Shown piece by piece: positions 26,326 to 36,116 of a DNA stretch of 64,000 nt (its first letter is position 1; each line of letters opens with the position of its first letter). Below the pieces are notes generated by a model. The model saw only the letters and a program-made list of their open reading frames with translations, ran no database searches and was not told the DNA's origin. Position numbers and translations under genes: made by a program. The stretch is from Deltaproteobacteria bacterium (GTDB lineage: Bacteria; Myxococcota_A; UBA796; SXON01): NCBI GenBank assembly GCA_947445035.1, contig CANFCK010000009.1, forward strand, positions 124,001 to 188,000, given 5' to 3'.

Positions 26326-28032
26326 CTACAACCCCACCGTCGCCTTGAGCGGCTTCATCGCGCTGCCATCGCGCACCTGGGCGCCGCTGGTGTCGGTAGC
26401 CGCAACGAAGTACTCGATGCCCCCCGCCATCGTGTCGTCCGCGCGCACGGCGGCGGCGTACTCGCCGCCGCCGAGGGCGTTCATGGGCTTGTCGCGGAAG
26501 GCGCCCCCGCCGACGGCCCGGTAATACAACTTCAGGGTGTATCGACCGCCGATGGTGGCGCCGACCGAGAAGTTTTCTCCCGGGGCCACGGTCGCCGGAG
26601 CGGACGTGCTGAGCTTCCCCGTCGGCAATTTTGGTACTACCGAAGCCGTCGGCGTCTCCACCGCTGCCGCCACCGGTACCAGCGGGGCCACGACGGGTTC
26701 AACTGGATTGATGGCTGCCACGACCGGCTGTCCCGGCACGCGGACCGACGGTTTCACCAGCGGCACGGCCTCGTCCAACAGCGGAGTCGGCGCGAGGATC
26801 GGCGGCTCGGGGAGGGGCAGGGGGCCCGGCAAGACCTGCGTCGCGACATCGGCCGGCACGGTCGAGGGCGGCAACGGCAGCTCGTTGCGCGCCTGACCCG
26901 GCCCCGCGACGTAGATCACCCCGGCGGCCACCGCGATCGCGACGCCGCCCGCCAGGATCGGCAAGAGCTTCATCGCGAAGCTGTCGCGACGGGGCTCCGG
27001 CCGATAGCCGTTGTCGTCATCGGCGACTTCATTGGCAATGGAGCCGGCGTGGTCCAACGTCTGCCCGGCGGAGCGTTCAGGTGGCACCATCGTGCCTTCG
27101 GCGGGTGGCCGGGGATTCGACGGGTTGTACTCCGGCTCCAGCTGCGCCATGGTGTCGGTCGCCGAGGCGTTGCTTTGGCGCTCGGGCGCGCGGGGCACGA
27201 GGTCGGGCGTGTCCGGAGGGTCGTCGGACAAGAGCGGCAAGACCGCTCGCAGCGCGTCCCCCAGGGCGCGAGCGCTGGGGTATCGCTCTTCCCGCCGATA
27301 GCGCGTGGACTGGCGAATCACCGCGGCCAGGGGGTCGGGAATTCCCTCGAACCACTCCGGCTCGGCTTCGGTCATGAACAGTTCGGGCGGGGTGTCGTTC
27401 TTCAAAAGCGACCACAAGGTGCCGCCGATGCTGTAGATGTCGGCGCGCGCGTCGACCTGCTTGGCGTTGGTCTTCTGTTCGGGGGCCATGAATCCCCAGG
27501 TGCCGAGGACCGCACCGGTGCGGGTCATGCCGGCATGATCGTCGGCTTGTACTTGGGCTATGCCGAAGTCGGTGATGCGAACTTCGCCGTTTTTGGTCAG
27601 CAGCACGTTGTGGGGTTTGATGTCGCGGTGGATGACGCTGGCTTCGTGCGCGGCGTGGATCGCCTCACACAGCTCGATCGTCACCAAAGTGGCCATCTTC
27701 GGCGGGAGCGCGCCGTGCACGCGGACACGATCGACGAGCGAGCCGCCTTCGATGAGCTCCATCACGATGTACACGCGGTCGCTGTCCTCGCCCATGTCGA
27801 AAATCCGCACCACGCGGGTGTTTTCGAGGTTGGCCATCGTTTGGGCTTCGCTGAGGAAGCGCCGGCGGAGGGCGGGGCGCTGGGCGAAGGCCGGACTGAG
27901 GATCTTGATCGCACGCGGCCGCTGAAGCCGTTGGTCGTAGGCCCGATACACCGTGGCCATGCCGCCCTCGCCGATCACCTCGATGAGCTGAAAGCGACCC
28001 TCGGCGAGGGGCTGGGGCCGAACGGTAGACAT
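26326..28032 (-). CDS. PknB-type transmembrane Ser/Thr protein kinase
   Basis: A 568-aa membrane kinase. The kinase domain (13-270) is complete: GEGGMATVYRA, Lys43 in AIKIL, Asp137 in HRDIKPHNVLL, DFG at 155-157, and a GTWGFMAPEQ activation segment. A basic patch (EPRRD) precedes one transmembrane helix at about 356-376. The extracytoplasmic part is a Pro/Val/Ala-rich linker (about 385-470) and a terminal beta domain (about 475-568; FSVGATIGGRYTLKLYYRAVGGG) that resembles Ig-like sensor modules. It would sense an envelope signal and phosphorylate cytoplasmic targets. It sits tail to tail with the porin/unknown pair, 36 bases before the glycosyltransferase genes on the same strand. Confidence 0.93.
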   Translation of the reverse strand: MSTVRPQPLAEGRFQLIEVIGEGGMATVYRAYDQRLQRPRAIKILSPAFAQRPALRRRFLSEAQTMANLENTRVVRIFDMGEDSDRVYIVMELIEGGSLVDRVRVHGALPPKMATLVTIELCEAIHAAHEASVIHRDIKPHNVLLTKNGEVRITDFGIAQVQADDHAGMTRTGAVLGTWGFMAPEQKTNAKQVDARADIYSIGGTLWSLLKNDTPPELFMTEAEPEWFEGIPDPLAAVIRQSTRYRREERYPSARALGDALRAVLPLLSDDPPDTPDLVPRAPERQSNASATDTMAQLEPEYNPSNPRPPAEGTMVPPERSAGQTLDHAGSIANEVADDDNGYRPEPRRDSFAMKLLPILAGGVAIAVAAGVIYVAGPGQARNELPLPPSTVPADVATQVLPGPLPLPEPPILAPTPLLDEAVPLVKPSVRVPGQPVVAAINPVEPVVAPLVPVAAAVETPTASVVPKLPTGKLSTSAPATVAPGENFSVGATIGGRYTLKLYYRAVGGGAFRDKPMNALGGGEYAAAVRADDTMAGGIEYFVAATDTSGAQVRDGSAMKPLKATVGL

Positions 28033-28068
28033 CCGCGATTGATGATATCACGCGCCATGGGTGACAGG

Positions 28069-28566
28069 TCAGCGGCCCAGGAGCCCCGCGCACAGCTCGT
28101 CCAGGCGCAGCGCGAAGGCCCCGGCCCGCTCCGGCCCACCAACGTTGCTGCCCAGGTTTCGGACCCGATCGGCGTGCTCACGCAGCGCGCCCCCGAGCTC
28201 GGCGATGTCCTGCACCACCAAAACCCGGTCGGCGATGCGCGCCGCGAACCGGACCTGGTGGTCGTCGACATGCTCGCCAAAACGGGCCTGCCTGGGCACG
28301 ACGACCGGCACCTTTCCGAGCGCCAGCGCCTGCATGATCGAGGCTGGACCGCCGTGGGTCACCACCACCCGCGCCTCCCTCATCCGCGCTTGCACCCGCT
28401 CGAACGGCATCATCCGTTCCACGCTGCACGACGGCGTGGCGACGGTGCTGTACCCCGACTGCAGGTGAACCGGCTCGGCCAGTTCGCCGCTGGACACCAG
28501 CCGTTCCAGCTCAGTGCACAGCCGGTCGAAGGGGTCCTCGTGGGTGCCGACGGTCGCGAAGATCAC
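28069..28566 (-). CDS. Alg13/PssE-like glycosyltransferase catalytic subunit
   Basis: A 165-aa GT28 C-terminal-domain protein that matches the catalytic Alg13/PssE half of a two-part glycosyltransferase. It begins VIFATVGTHEDPFDRL and carries the nucleotide-sugar-binding signature THGGPASIMQALALGKVPVVVPR followed by EHVDDHQ. It lacks the N-terminal acceptor-binding domain, which is supplied by the adjacent Alg14-like gene. GTG 28566 is the start, overlapping that gene's stop (GTGA); the longer reading frame upstream is out of register with the neighbour and has no family similarity. Likely product: a lipid-linked disaccharide for exopolysaccharide or glycan synthesis; the sugar is not known. 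Confidence 0.87.
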   Translation of the reverse strand: MIFATVGTHEDPFDRLCTELERLVSSGELAEPVHLQSGYSTVATPSCSVERMMPFERVQARMREARVVVTHGGPASIMQALALGKVPVVVPRQARFGEHVDDHQVRFAARIADRVLVVQDIAELGGALREHADRVRNLGSNVGGPERAGAFALRLDELCAGLLGR

Positions 28567-29024
28567 AGGACCGAGCCCAGGTTGATCCCTTCGGGGTAGA
28601 ACGCCTTCTGTTCTTCCCATTGCACGACCATCTTGTCGAGCACGGGGCGCACCAGGCGCCCGGTCAGCGTGGGCGAGTCGATGCGGTCGTAAACCTCGAT
28701 GTACACGGTGCGGCAGCCGAAAAGCAGCTTGCCAATCCAGAAGAAGGGCACGGCCAGGCCGGCGCCGTTGCTCACCAGGATGTCGGGGCGCTCCTTGAAC
28801 AAAAGCCGGATGGCCAAAAACGCGTTGCGCAGCGCATTGACGACGCTGCGGTTGGTGGGATGGTGGCCCCAATAGGTGCGTTCATCGACCAGCAGCGAGC
28901 GCGCATCGGGCTTGTCGAAAGTGACCCAGAAGCGGTCGTGTTGGCGCCACCAAGCATCCAGGCAGTGCAGTTGCGCAAGGTGCCCGCCGGAGGAGCAGAT
29001 GATGCCGATGCGGTAGCTGGCCAC
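28563..29024 (-). CDS. Alg14/PssD-like glycosyltransferase membrane subunit
   Basis: A 153-aa protein of the Alg14/PssD family, the membrane-anchoring, acceptor-binding partner of Alg13/PssE. Near the N-terminus is the diagnostic IGIICSSGGHLAQL motif; further in are RPDILVSNGAGLAVPFFWIGKLL, and the VYIEVYDRIDSPTLTGRLV region that matches the family 'E-x-x-x-R' segment. The start is GTG at 29024. It is coupled to the catalytic subunit by a 4-base overlap. The 115-base gap to the divergent MopE-like gene should contain both promoters; none was clear. In rhizobia PssD/PssE form a glucuronosyltransferase; here the sugar is unknown. Confidence 0.87.
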   Translation of the reverse strand: MASYRIGIICSSGGHLAQLHCLDAWWRQHDRFWVTFDKPDARSLLVDERTYWGHHPTNRSVVNALRNAFLAIRLLFKERPDILVSNGAGLAVPFFWIGKLLFGCRTVYIEVYDRIDSPTLTGRLVRPVLDKMVVQWEEQKAFYPEGINLGSVL

Positions 29025-29139
29025 GTCGCGAAGCTATCCGTGCAAGCGGACTGTTGTCAGCAGCTTTTCCAGCCGCTCACAGCGGGCGCCGCCGCCTCCC
29101 GGCGGCTCGACCGTCAAGAACTCGTGTACACTCCGGCCC

Positions 29140-31563
29140 ATGGCACGATTCCTCCTCCCGCTGGTGGTTCTCCTCTCGGCCTGCGAACAGGACAACTCGA
29201 CCGACAAGGTCAACGACATCGATGGCGACGGCCTTTCGGGGGCGGAGGACTGCGACGACACCGACGCTTCGGTGGGCGGGGTGACGCCCTGGACCGTCGA
29301 TGGCGACGGCGACGGCTTCGGCAGCACGGTTCCCCTGGAGGCGTGTGCCCGGCCCGACAACACGGTCGAGGTGGGTGGAGATTGCGACGACACCAACTCG
29401 GCGGTGAGTCCCGCCCAGGTCGAGGTGTGCGACGGTGTCGACAACGACTGCAGCGGCGTCGTCGACGACGGCGTGGGGGAGCCCTGGTACGCGGACGCTG
29501 ACGGGGATGGTTTCGGCGTCGCTGGCGCGGTCGTGGCCTGCGAGCAGCCGGTGGGCATGGTCTCGAACCATCTGGACTGCGACGACGGGAACGACCAGAT
29601 CTACCCGGACGCACGGGAGCTCTGCAACGACGTGGATGACGACTGCGATGGGCTCATCGACAACGGCACCGCCGACGACTTGGAGTGGCACGCCGACCTC
29701 GACGGCGACGGATCTGGCGATCCTGGGGATGTCATCATCTCCTGCCACCAGCCCGAGGGCCGGATCGAGGACGCCGGTGACTGCGACGACGGCAACGCCC
29801 TCGTGAATCCCGCCGCCGCCGAGCGCTGCAACACCATCGATGACGATTGCGATGGCGAGATCGATGAGGCCGACGCGGTCGATCCTTCGGTCTGGTACGC
29901 CGATGTCGACGTGGACGGGTACGGCGATGACGCCGTTTCGGTTCTTTCGTGCGAAAAACCGACGGGGTACGTTGCGCTCGGCGAGGATTGTGACGACACG
30001 GATTCGCTCTACAACCCTGGCGCCAGCGAGCTGGACTGCACCGATCCGAACGACTACAATTGCGATGGAAGCACCGGCTACGCCGACGCCGATGCCGATG
30101 GCTGGGCCGCCTGCGCGGAGTGCGACGACACCAGCGCCGCGAACTTCCCGGGCGCCACCGAAGTGTGCGACAGCGTCGACAATGACTGTGACGGCACCGT
30201 CGATGAGGCAGACGCTGTCGATGCGATCACCTGGTACGCCGACGCGGACGCCGACCTGTACGGCGATCCCGCTACCTCCTCGGTCTCGTGTTCGGCGCCG
30301 CTGGGCTACGTCGTCGATGGCAGCGACTGCGACGACACCGACAGCGCGGTGAACCCCGCTGCCGTCGAGGTCTGCAACACCCTCGACGACGACTGTGATG
30401 GGGCGATCGACGAAGACTCCGCCGCCGACGCGTCCGACTGGTACCTGGACGACGACGGGGACGGCTACGGCGACGGCTCGACCCCGACGCGCGCCTGCGA
30501 CGCGCCCACCGACTACGTCGCCGACGCGACCGACTGTGATGATGGCCGCCGGCTCACCCACCCCGGCGCCACCGAATACTGCAACACCGAAGATGATGAC
30601 TGCGACGGGGTCATCGACGACGCTGCCGCCGACGCCCGCACCTACTGGGAGGACGCCGACGCGGACACCTACGGCAATGTGGCGGTCTCGGTCGACAGCT
30701 GCTCCACCCCGCTCGGCTACGTCCGCGACGACGACGATTGCGACGACGCCGACGCCGCGGTGAACCCCGCCGCCACCGAGACCTGCAACGCCATCGACGA
30801 CGACTGCGACGGCTCCGTGGACGAGGGCATCAGCGTGCTGACCTGGTACGACGACGACGATGGCGATGGCTACGGCGGCGCCTCCGACTCCGGCTGCACC
30901 GCCCCGGTCGGCAGCGTCGACAACGGCTACGACTGCGACGACACCGATGCCGCCGTGTATCCGGGCAGCGCCGCCGCCTGCCCCTGGTCGAGCTGTCTGG
31001 ACCTGCTCGCCGACGGCATCGCGACGACCACCGACGAGTACTGGATCGACTTCGCCGGCACCGCTACCTTCACCACCTGCGACATGGACTACGACGGGGG
31101 CGGGTGGACGCTCCTCTTCGAAGACGACATGACCGCGGCGGATCCGACGTGGAGCACCACCACCACCTACTCGTGCGGCGCATGGGGCACGATCTTGGGG
31201 GGCTACGGGATCATCGCCGGTGGCACGATGGACATTGACCTTTCCACCTACGCAATCACCCACACCGAATCGTGGGTGGAACTGGTCTACGTCGCTCTGG
31301 ACAGTTGGGACGGCGAAACGGCCTATGTGCAGGTGGATGGCAGCACCTTGTGGAGCACTGCCGTGAACAACCACAGCTCCAGCTATAGCGAGGTGTGCGG
31401 CTGGAATCGAGGGTCCAACGGCTCCTATGACAGCCGCCACGACGTCGATGAGACCGCCGCGCATAGCTCGGGAACGCTCAACTTCGCGGCGGGGAGCACC
31501 CTGAATCAGGGGCCGACGGACGAGTCGTTCGGTATCGACGACGTGTACGTTTGGATCCGCTGA
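29140..31563 (+). CDS. MopE-like metal-binding-motif lipoprotein with fibrinogen-like C-terminal domain
   Basis: An 807-aa surface lipoprotein with signal MARFLLPLVVLLSAC (lipobox, Cys15). Residues about 25-610 hold about ten tandem units of roughly 55-60 residues, each built around (D/E)CDD(T/G)(D/N)xxVxPGA.E.C...DDDCDG.VD followed by WY.DADGDG(Y/F)G. These are the acidic putative metal-binding repeats named after MopE, expected to bind Ca. The C-terminal 190 residues begin SCLDLLADG and contain YWIDFAGTATFTTCDMDYDGG, the pattern of the bacterial fibrinogen-like (YCD) domain, with a conserved GGGWTLLF. Probably surface-exposed in adhesion or matrix. The gene ends by overlapping the DUF1905 gene by 13 bases. 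Confidence 0.87.
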   Translation: MARFLLPLVVLLSACEQDNSTDKVNDIDGDGLSGAEDCDDTDASVGGVTPWTVDGDGDGFGSTVPLEACARPDNTVEVGGDCDDTNSAVSPAQVEVCDGVDNDCSGVVDDGVGEPWYADADGDGFGVAGAVVACEQPVGMVSNHLDCDDGNDQIYPDARELCNDVDDDCDGLIDNGTADDLEWHADLDGDGSGDPGDVIISCHQPEGRIEDAGDCDDGNALVNPAAAERCNTIDDDCDGEIDEADAVDPSVWYADVDVDGYGDDAVSVLSCEKPTGYVALGEDCDDTDSLYNPGASELDCTDPNDYNCDGSTGYADADADGWAACAECDDTSAANFPGATEVCDSVDNDCDGTVDEADAVDAITWYADADADLYGDPATSSVSCSAPLGYVVDGSDCDDTDSAVNPAAVEVCNTLDDDCDGAIDEDSAADASDWYLDDDGDGYGDGSTPTRACDAPTDYVADATDCDDGRRLTHPGATEYCNTEDDDCDGVIDDAAADARTYWEDADADTYGNVAVSVDSCSTPLGYVRDDDDCDDADAAVNPAATETCNAIDDDCDGSVDEGISVLTWYDDDDGDGYGGASDSGCTAPVGSVDNGYDCDDTDAAVYPGSAAACPWSSCLDLLADGIATTTDEYWIDFAGTATFTTCDMDYDGGGWTLLFEDDMTAADPTWSTTTTYSCGAWGTILGGYGIIAGGTMDIDLSTYAITHTESWVELVYVALDSWDGETAYVQVDGSTLWSTAVNNHSSSYSEVCGWNRGSNGSYDSRHDVDETAAHSSGTLNFAAGSTLNQGPTDESFGIDDVYVWIR
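29215..30968 (+). repeat. MopE-type repeat array (about 10 units)
   Basis: DNA-level repeats encoding the DCDD...DDDCDG...WYADADGDG module of the lipoprotein above. Units are diverged rather than identical. The high density of GAC/GAT codons gives long acidic runs. Confidence 0.85.
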
Positions 31564-31853
31564 ATCCGCAGGCCGAGCGCTTCGAGGCGGTGGTCTGGCG
31601 ATGGCCGACGCCCAAGGGAATCCTGATGGTGACCGTGCCCGCCGAGGTCCGTCCTGCCGCACTCGCAGCGTTTGGTCGTACGCCCGTGGTCGCGACGGTT
31701 CGGGGCAAGGCCTGGCGCACGAGCATCTTCGGCAGCAAAGGCCACGGGGCGATTCTGCTGATGCCGAAGAAGGTGCTGGGCGGGGGCGGGGAAGGCGACG
31801 TCGTGGAGGTGAGCTTCGTCCTGGATGTGGCGAGGGTTTTGGAGATGGGGTGA
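31551..31853 (+). CDS. DUF1905 family protein
   Basis: A 100-aa protein matching DUF1905: ERFEAVVWRW at the start, then VTVPAEVRPAALAAFG, PVVATVRGKAWRTSIFGSKG, HGAILLMPKKVL and a GEGDVVEVSFVLD ending. The family is a small beta-barrel of unknown function, often fused to or near a YdeI-type domain; no YdeI domain is present here. The only start upstream of the family sequence is TTG at 31551, which makes the gene overlap the 3' end of the MopE-like gene by 13 bases in another frame. A 190-base gap with no recognisable feature follows. Confidence 0.75.
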   Translation: MDPLNPQAERFEAVVWRWPTPKGILMVTVPAEVRPAALAAFGRTPVVATVRGKAWRTSIFGSKGHGAILLMPKKVLGGGGEGDVVEVSFVLDVARVLEMG

Positions 31854-32043
31854 ATGGGTCGCCGCGGGCCCACTCCTCTCCGCCTGCCAGCGGCTCCCCG
31901 TCCGGCCACGTTGCCGCGGTGCCCGTGCGCGTCCGAGCAGGCAGCCGCGGATCGAGGGGCACCGGGACGGCACCGCACGTCACCGAGCGGAGGCTGGGCT
32001 CGTGCAACCGCTCGTCCGCCCCCAACCGATTACGGAGCCTCCA

Positions 32044-33525
32044 GTGTCGGCCGCCCCCTCCATCCTGCGCGGCGCCGGCCTCATGGTCCCCGCCACGCTG
32101 GTCGGGTCGTTGCTGCTTTTGGGCGTCGACGCCTGGGCCAACGCGCATCTGAGCCTCGCTGACTACGGGATGTATGGGGCCCTGCGCCGCTTCGTTCAGA
32201 TTGCGGGCTTCGTGGTGCTGCTGGGGATGGAGAACGCGGTGATCCGGGCGGTGGCGCGGGCGCCGGAGGGCGACGCGGCGCGGGCTTCGGTGCGGACGGC
32301 GCTGGGGGCGACGGCCGTGGTGGGGTCGCTTCTAGCGACGGCGCTCTTCGCGGCCGCGCCGTGGATCTCGGCGCGGATCGACCCCGGAGAGGCCACCGAG
32401 ACAGCGCTGCGGATCGCGGCGGTGGCGTTGCCGTTGTGGGGGGTGCGAACGGTCGCCGTCGCCGCCTGTCAGGGCTGGGGTTCGCTGGCGCCACGGGCGC
32501 TGGTCACCTTCATCCTGTGGCCCGTGGTCCAGTTCGCCGGGCTCTGGGTGCTGGTCGGGTCGTTGGGGCTGGGCGCGGTCGGCGCGGTGGCGGCGTTCAC
32601 GGTGGCGGTCGGCCTGGGCGCCGCGCAAGCCCTCTGGCACCTGCACCGGATGCGTCCGGCGCTCCTGGCCCCCCTCCACGATCCCGGTGAGGGCGTGCTC
32701 ACAGCGATGTTCGCCGTGTCGTGGCCGCTGTGGCTGCACGGGGTCAGCATGGCGCTGTACACCTGGTGGGACCAGATGCTCTTGGCGGACCTGCTTGGCC
32801 CGCGAGAGGCGGGGCTCTACGGTCCGGTCGCTCAGTTGGCGCCGCTCTTCGGGCTGGGGCTTGGTGCGCTCAACAGCGCCTTCGCGCCGATCATCGCGCG
32901 GCGCCACGCCGAGGGCGACAACGTGGGTCTCGCCGCGCACTATCGGCTGGTCACCCGATGGGCGGTCCTCCTGGCGGTGCCGGCGGTCGCGCTGGCGGTG
33001 GCGGCGCCGATGAGCGTCTTGGCGCCCTGGGCGCAGGCCTCCAAAGAGACGGCGCAGGCCTTGCAGATCACCGCCGTCGCCCAGCTTTTGTGCACCGCCG
33101 TCGGGAGCGTGAACTACCTGCTCATCATGTCGGGGCGGCCCCGCGATCCGCTCTACAACGCGATCCCCGCGGTGGCGGTGTCGCTGGGGGCCTCGTTGAT
33201 GCTCATCCCTCGCTACGGGGTGGCTGGCGCCGCGATGGCCAACGGACTGGCGATGGGGGTCGCGAACGTCGGGGGGCTCTGGCAGGTGCACCGCCACCTG
33301 GGGATGCACCCCTTTCACCTCGGCATGGCCAAGCCGATCGTGGCAGGGGCCGTCGTCATCGCGGTGACGCTTGCCGCGAAGGCCGTGTGTGGGGATGGGT
33401 GGTTGACGCTGGGAGTCGGCGGTGCGGTGGGCGGGCTGTTTTTCCTGTGCGCCGTCGCTGCGTTGGGATTGGACGAGGGCGATCGCGCGGTTCTGGCGGT
33501 CATCCGGAAGAAGGTGGGCCGCTGA
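32044..33525 (+). CDS. Wzx-like polysaccharide flippase (MATE/MOP superfamily)
   Basis: A 493-aa integral membrane protein with about 12-14 hydrophobic segments (for example LMVPATLVGSLLLLGVDAWA, LPLWGVRTVAVAACQGWGSL, IPAVAVSLGASLMLIPRYGV). The segment spacing and the GREAGLYGPVAQLAPL-type turn fit the oligosaccharide flippase branch of the MOP superfamily, which moves lipid-linked sugar units across the inner membrane. The start is GTG at 32044 with GGAG (32034-32037) 6 bases upstream; the longer frame reads through the preceding gap and lacks similarity. The stop shares one base with the GH5-like gene start (TGATG). With the Alg13/14-type genes nearby, it supports a local glycan-export function. 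Confidence 0.88.
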   Translation: MSAAPSILRGAGLMVPATLVGSLLLLGVDAWANAHLSLADYGMYGALRRFVQIAGFVVLLGMENAVIRAVARAPEGDAARASVRTALGATAVVGSLLATALFAAAPWISARIDPGEATETALRIAAVALPLWGVRTVAVAACQGWGSLAPRALVTFILWPVVQFAGLWVLVGSLGLGAVGAVAAFTVAVGLGAAQALWHLHRMRPALLAPLHDPGEGVLTAMFAVSWPLWLHGVSMALYTWWDQMLLADLLGPREAGLYGPVAQLAPLFGLGLGALNSAFAPIIARRHAEGDNVGLAAHYRLVTRWAVLLAVPAVALAVAAPMSVLAPWAQASKETAQALQITAVAQLLCTAVGSVNYLLIMSGRPRDPLYNAIPAVAVSLGASLMLIPRYGVAGAAMANGLAMGVANVGGLWQVHRHLGMHPFHLGMAKPIVAGAVVIAVTLAAKAVCGDGWLTLGVGGAVGGLFFLCAVAALGLDEGDRAVLAVIRKKVGR

Positions 33526-36116
33526 TGTGGCTTTTTGTGGGCTGTTTGGGAGCATCCCAGCCCTCGGTCGTTGTGGCCCCGTCTCCGGGGGTCGAGCCCA
33601 CGTCGGCACCGGTCTCGGTGCCCCTGGCGCTCGATCACGACCTGTTCACCGAGTTCGGGTCCGGGTCCGCGGGGGTGGGGCACCATTTTCGAGTCACGAC
33701 GTGGCCGGCAAGCGTTGCCGCCTGGCCGGTGCCGCTTGCCCCGCGCGCGAGCCCCGACGCGCTGGCGATCGTGGGGGAGGTGACCATTCCCGTGGGGCTT
33801 GCGGGGCGTACCCTCTACGTCGTGACCGCGGGGTACGGGGGGCTCGACAGCAAAGGCGTCGCTGCCGAGCTGGACGTTGTCTATGCAGGCGGGCGCACCG
33901 ACAACACGCGTTTTCTGGTCGGTGAGCACACCTGGCCGGCGTGGGCGGGGGTCACCGGTCGGAATACGAATGCGTTGGTATTGGGCCGAAATACAGGCGG
34001 CGACGTGCTCACCGCGGCGGTGCGGGCGATTCCGATCGAGCCGGGTGTGTCCGTGGAGCGACTGGTGCTCCGGCCCCGCGGCGGGCTGGCGCTGTACCTC
34101 CTCGCGGTGGCGATCGACGGGGCGTCGCCATCGGCGGGGCATTCGGCTGCTGATGAGGGGCCGCCCGACGGCTACTCTTTCGCGGTGCCGCTCGGGCGGG
34201 CTCCGGCGCTTCCCGGCCGGTCCACTGCCCTCCGCGGCGCCGTGGCCGCGGCCGGCGAGGCGCTGGTGTTTCCGGACGGCGCCCCTGCACGTTTCTGGGG
34301 CGTGAACCTGGTCGGGAAAGGGGCGCTTCCGGCGCCGGAACGTGCGGACTCAGTCGCGACCGGACTCGCGGCGCGAGGCTTCGACCTGGTCCGGCTCCAC
34401 CACATCGACACCGAGGCCACGCTGCTGAACCCACGCCGGTTGGAGGTGGGTCAGCCGCTGGTACGCCCCGACGCGCTCGACCGGCTGGACCGGCTGCACG
34501 CGTCGCTCCGTGCCCAGGGCATCTACCAGTACGTCGAGATGTGGACCCAACGGGCGTTTCGAGAGGGGGAGGGGGTGCCGGGGCCCGAGGGCGTCCCGGT
34601 CGGCAACAAGTACGTGGGCTACGCGTGGCCGGCGTGGCGCGCGGCCCAGAAGGCATGGTTCCGCGCGGTCTGGGGCCGCACCAACCCCTACACCGGCCTG
34701 CGCTACGCCGACGATCCCGCCGTCGCGCTCGTAGAGTTGAGCAACGAAAACAGCCTCTTGACCGGCTGGTCCTCCGGTGGGCTCGAGAAGTTACCCGCGC
34801 TCCACCGCCGCCGGTTCGACCAGCTGTGGAACGGATTCCTGACCCGACGGTACGGCTCTGACAGCAAGCTGGCATCGGCCTGGCAGGGCTCGAGCCGCTC
34901 TGGCCTGCAAGAGGGTGAGACCCTGGTCATCGGCACGGTGGCCCGCGAACCGGCCACCCGCGCTCGCACGGAGCTGTACCCCAGCGGCCGTAGCGCCGAC
35001 CTCATGGCGTTTTACACGGAGCTGGAAGCTGCCTACTACGCCGAGATGCGCACCTTCGTCCGCGACGAGCTGGGTTTCACGGCGCCGTTGGTCTGCGGGA
35101 CGTCCCTCGGCGTGCCGATCGCCGACCGACAGCTGGCCGCTTGCGACGTGATCGACGTCCACGGCTACTGGGACCCCATCAGCGAAAGCACGGCGTTTTA
35201 CGACCGCTCGTTGCTCGGCGAGCCCGATCGTTGGTTCGAGCGGTTGGCTGGATGTCAGGCGGGCAAACCCTGCACCCTCTCGGAAATCCAGCACTCCTGG
35301 CCCAACCGCTACAGCCAGGAGGCGCCGCTTCTGTGGGCCACGGTCGCCGCACGCCAGGGCATCGACGCGGTCTTGTGGTTCGCGTGGAGCCACAGCGACC
35401 CTCGGGACGCCCCCGATGGCCCCGACGGCGCCCTGGACCTTGAAGGTCGCTTCGGTGCCGACGTACAGATGGAGCCGGCCCGGGAGCTCTACCGCCGCAT
35501 CCCCGAGGCCACCGAGACCTACACCCGGTGGTGGAGCGACGATGGCCTGGTCCGCGACCTCGCCGAGCCGTCGTCGCTGTGGCAGCCGGAGACTGTCGGC
35601 GTGCGGAGCTGGATCGATCGTCGGATTCGGGTAGCGTTTGACGGGGAGGGGCCGCCGGCGCCGACGATCCCGCCTTCGTCGGCCCCGGTGCGCGTTTCGT
35701 GGTCTCGGGGACGCTTGGCGGTGGAGGGCGAGGGCTTCGCGGCCGTGGTGGGCAGCACCCGAGCAACCGCCGACGCCCCCGACCCCAAGGCGCTGGCGTT
35801 GGTCAGCGATCGCTTCGTCGCGGCCTCGCTCGTCAGGGTTGGCGAACGATGGTTGCTCACGACCGTCGGGCGTACCGATCGGGTTGGGAGCCGCTGGAGC
35901 CGTGGCGTCCCGGGCATGGCGCTTTTGGGCGGCGGCCCTGCGCTCTTGGAGCGGCTCACCGGCACCGCTCGGGTGGGGGTTTCGGGGACCGGGTTGCCGA
36001 CGCGCCTGGGACCGGACGGCCTGGCCAAGGGAGCCGGTGGCGCCCGGCGCGTGGACGGATCGTGGTTGGTTGACCTGGGTGGCAATACGCCTTGGGTGCG
36101 TTGGGGGGCTCGATGA
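33525..36116 (+). CDS. GH5-like glycoside hydrolase, probable lipoprotein
   Basis: An 863-aa enzyme. A very short hydrophobic start (MWLFVGC) could be a lipobox with Cys7. A beta-rich N-terminal domain (about 20-240) is followed by a TIM-barrel cellulase-type domain: ARFWGVNLVGKGALP, FDLVRLHHIDTE, YVEMWTQRAF, the acid/base Glu408 in VELSNENSL, the strand VIDVHGYWDP, and the nucleophile Glu587 in CTLSEIQHSWP. A beta-sandwich follows (about 660-863). These are the signatures of GH5/clan A retaining hydrolases. Because it is coupled to a flippase gene, it may trim or degrade the exported polysaccharide in the periplasm; this is an inference. Its stop overlaps a 24-codon reading frame (ATGA). Confidence 0.83.
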   Translation: MWLFVGCLGASQPSVVVAPSPGVEPTSAPVSVPLALDHDLFTEFGSGSAGVGHHFRVTTWPASVAAWPVPLAPRASPDALAIVGEVTIPVGLAGRTLYVVTAGYGGLDSKGVAAELDVVYAGGRTDNTRFLVGEHTWPAWAGVTGRNTNALVLGRNTGGDVLTAAVRAIPIEPGVSVERLVLRPRGGLALYLLAVAIDGASPSAGHSAADEGPPDGYSFAVPLGRAPALPGRSTALRGAVAAAGEALVFPDGAPARFWGVNLVGKGALPAPERADSVATGLAARGFDLVRLHHIDTEATLLNPRRLEVGQPLVRPDALDRLDRLHASLRAQGIYQYVEMWTQRAFREGEGVPGPEGVPVGNKYVGYAWPAWRAAQKAWFRAVWGRTNPYTGLRYADDPAVALVELSNENSLLTGWSSGGLEKLPALHRRRFDQLWNGFLTRRYGSDSKLASAWQGSSRSGLQEGETLVIGTVAREPATRARTELYPSGRSADLMAFYTELEAAYYAEMRTFVRDELGFTAPLVCGTSLGVPIADRQLAACDVIDVHGYWDPISESTAFYDRSLLGEPDRWFERLAGCQAGKPCTLSEIQHSWPNRYSQEAPLLWATVAARQGIDAVLWFAWSHSDPRDAPDGPDGALDLEGRFGADVQMEPARELYRRIPEATETYTRWWSDDGLVRDLAEPSSLWQPETVGVRSWIDRRIRVAFDGEGPPAPTIPPSSAPVRVSWSRGRLAVEGEGFAAVVGSTRATADAPDPKALALVSDRFVAASLVRVGERWLLTTVGRTDRVGSRWSRGVPGMALLGGGPALLERLTGTARVGVSGTGLPTRLGPDGLAKGAGGARRVDGSWLVDLGGNTPWVRWGAR

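Noticed and set aside
29215..30968. Repeats that might suggest a CRISPR or satellite array
   Set aside because: Units are in coding frame, diverged, and encode the MopE-type protein motif; no constant repeat with unique spacers.
31854..32043. Small reading frames in the 190-base gap before the flippase gene
   Set aside because: No start with a ribosome-binding site, no similarity and shadow-like composition; I see nothing functional except the GGAG used by the flippase start.
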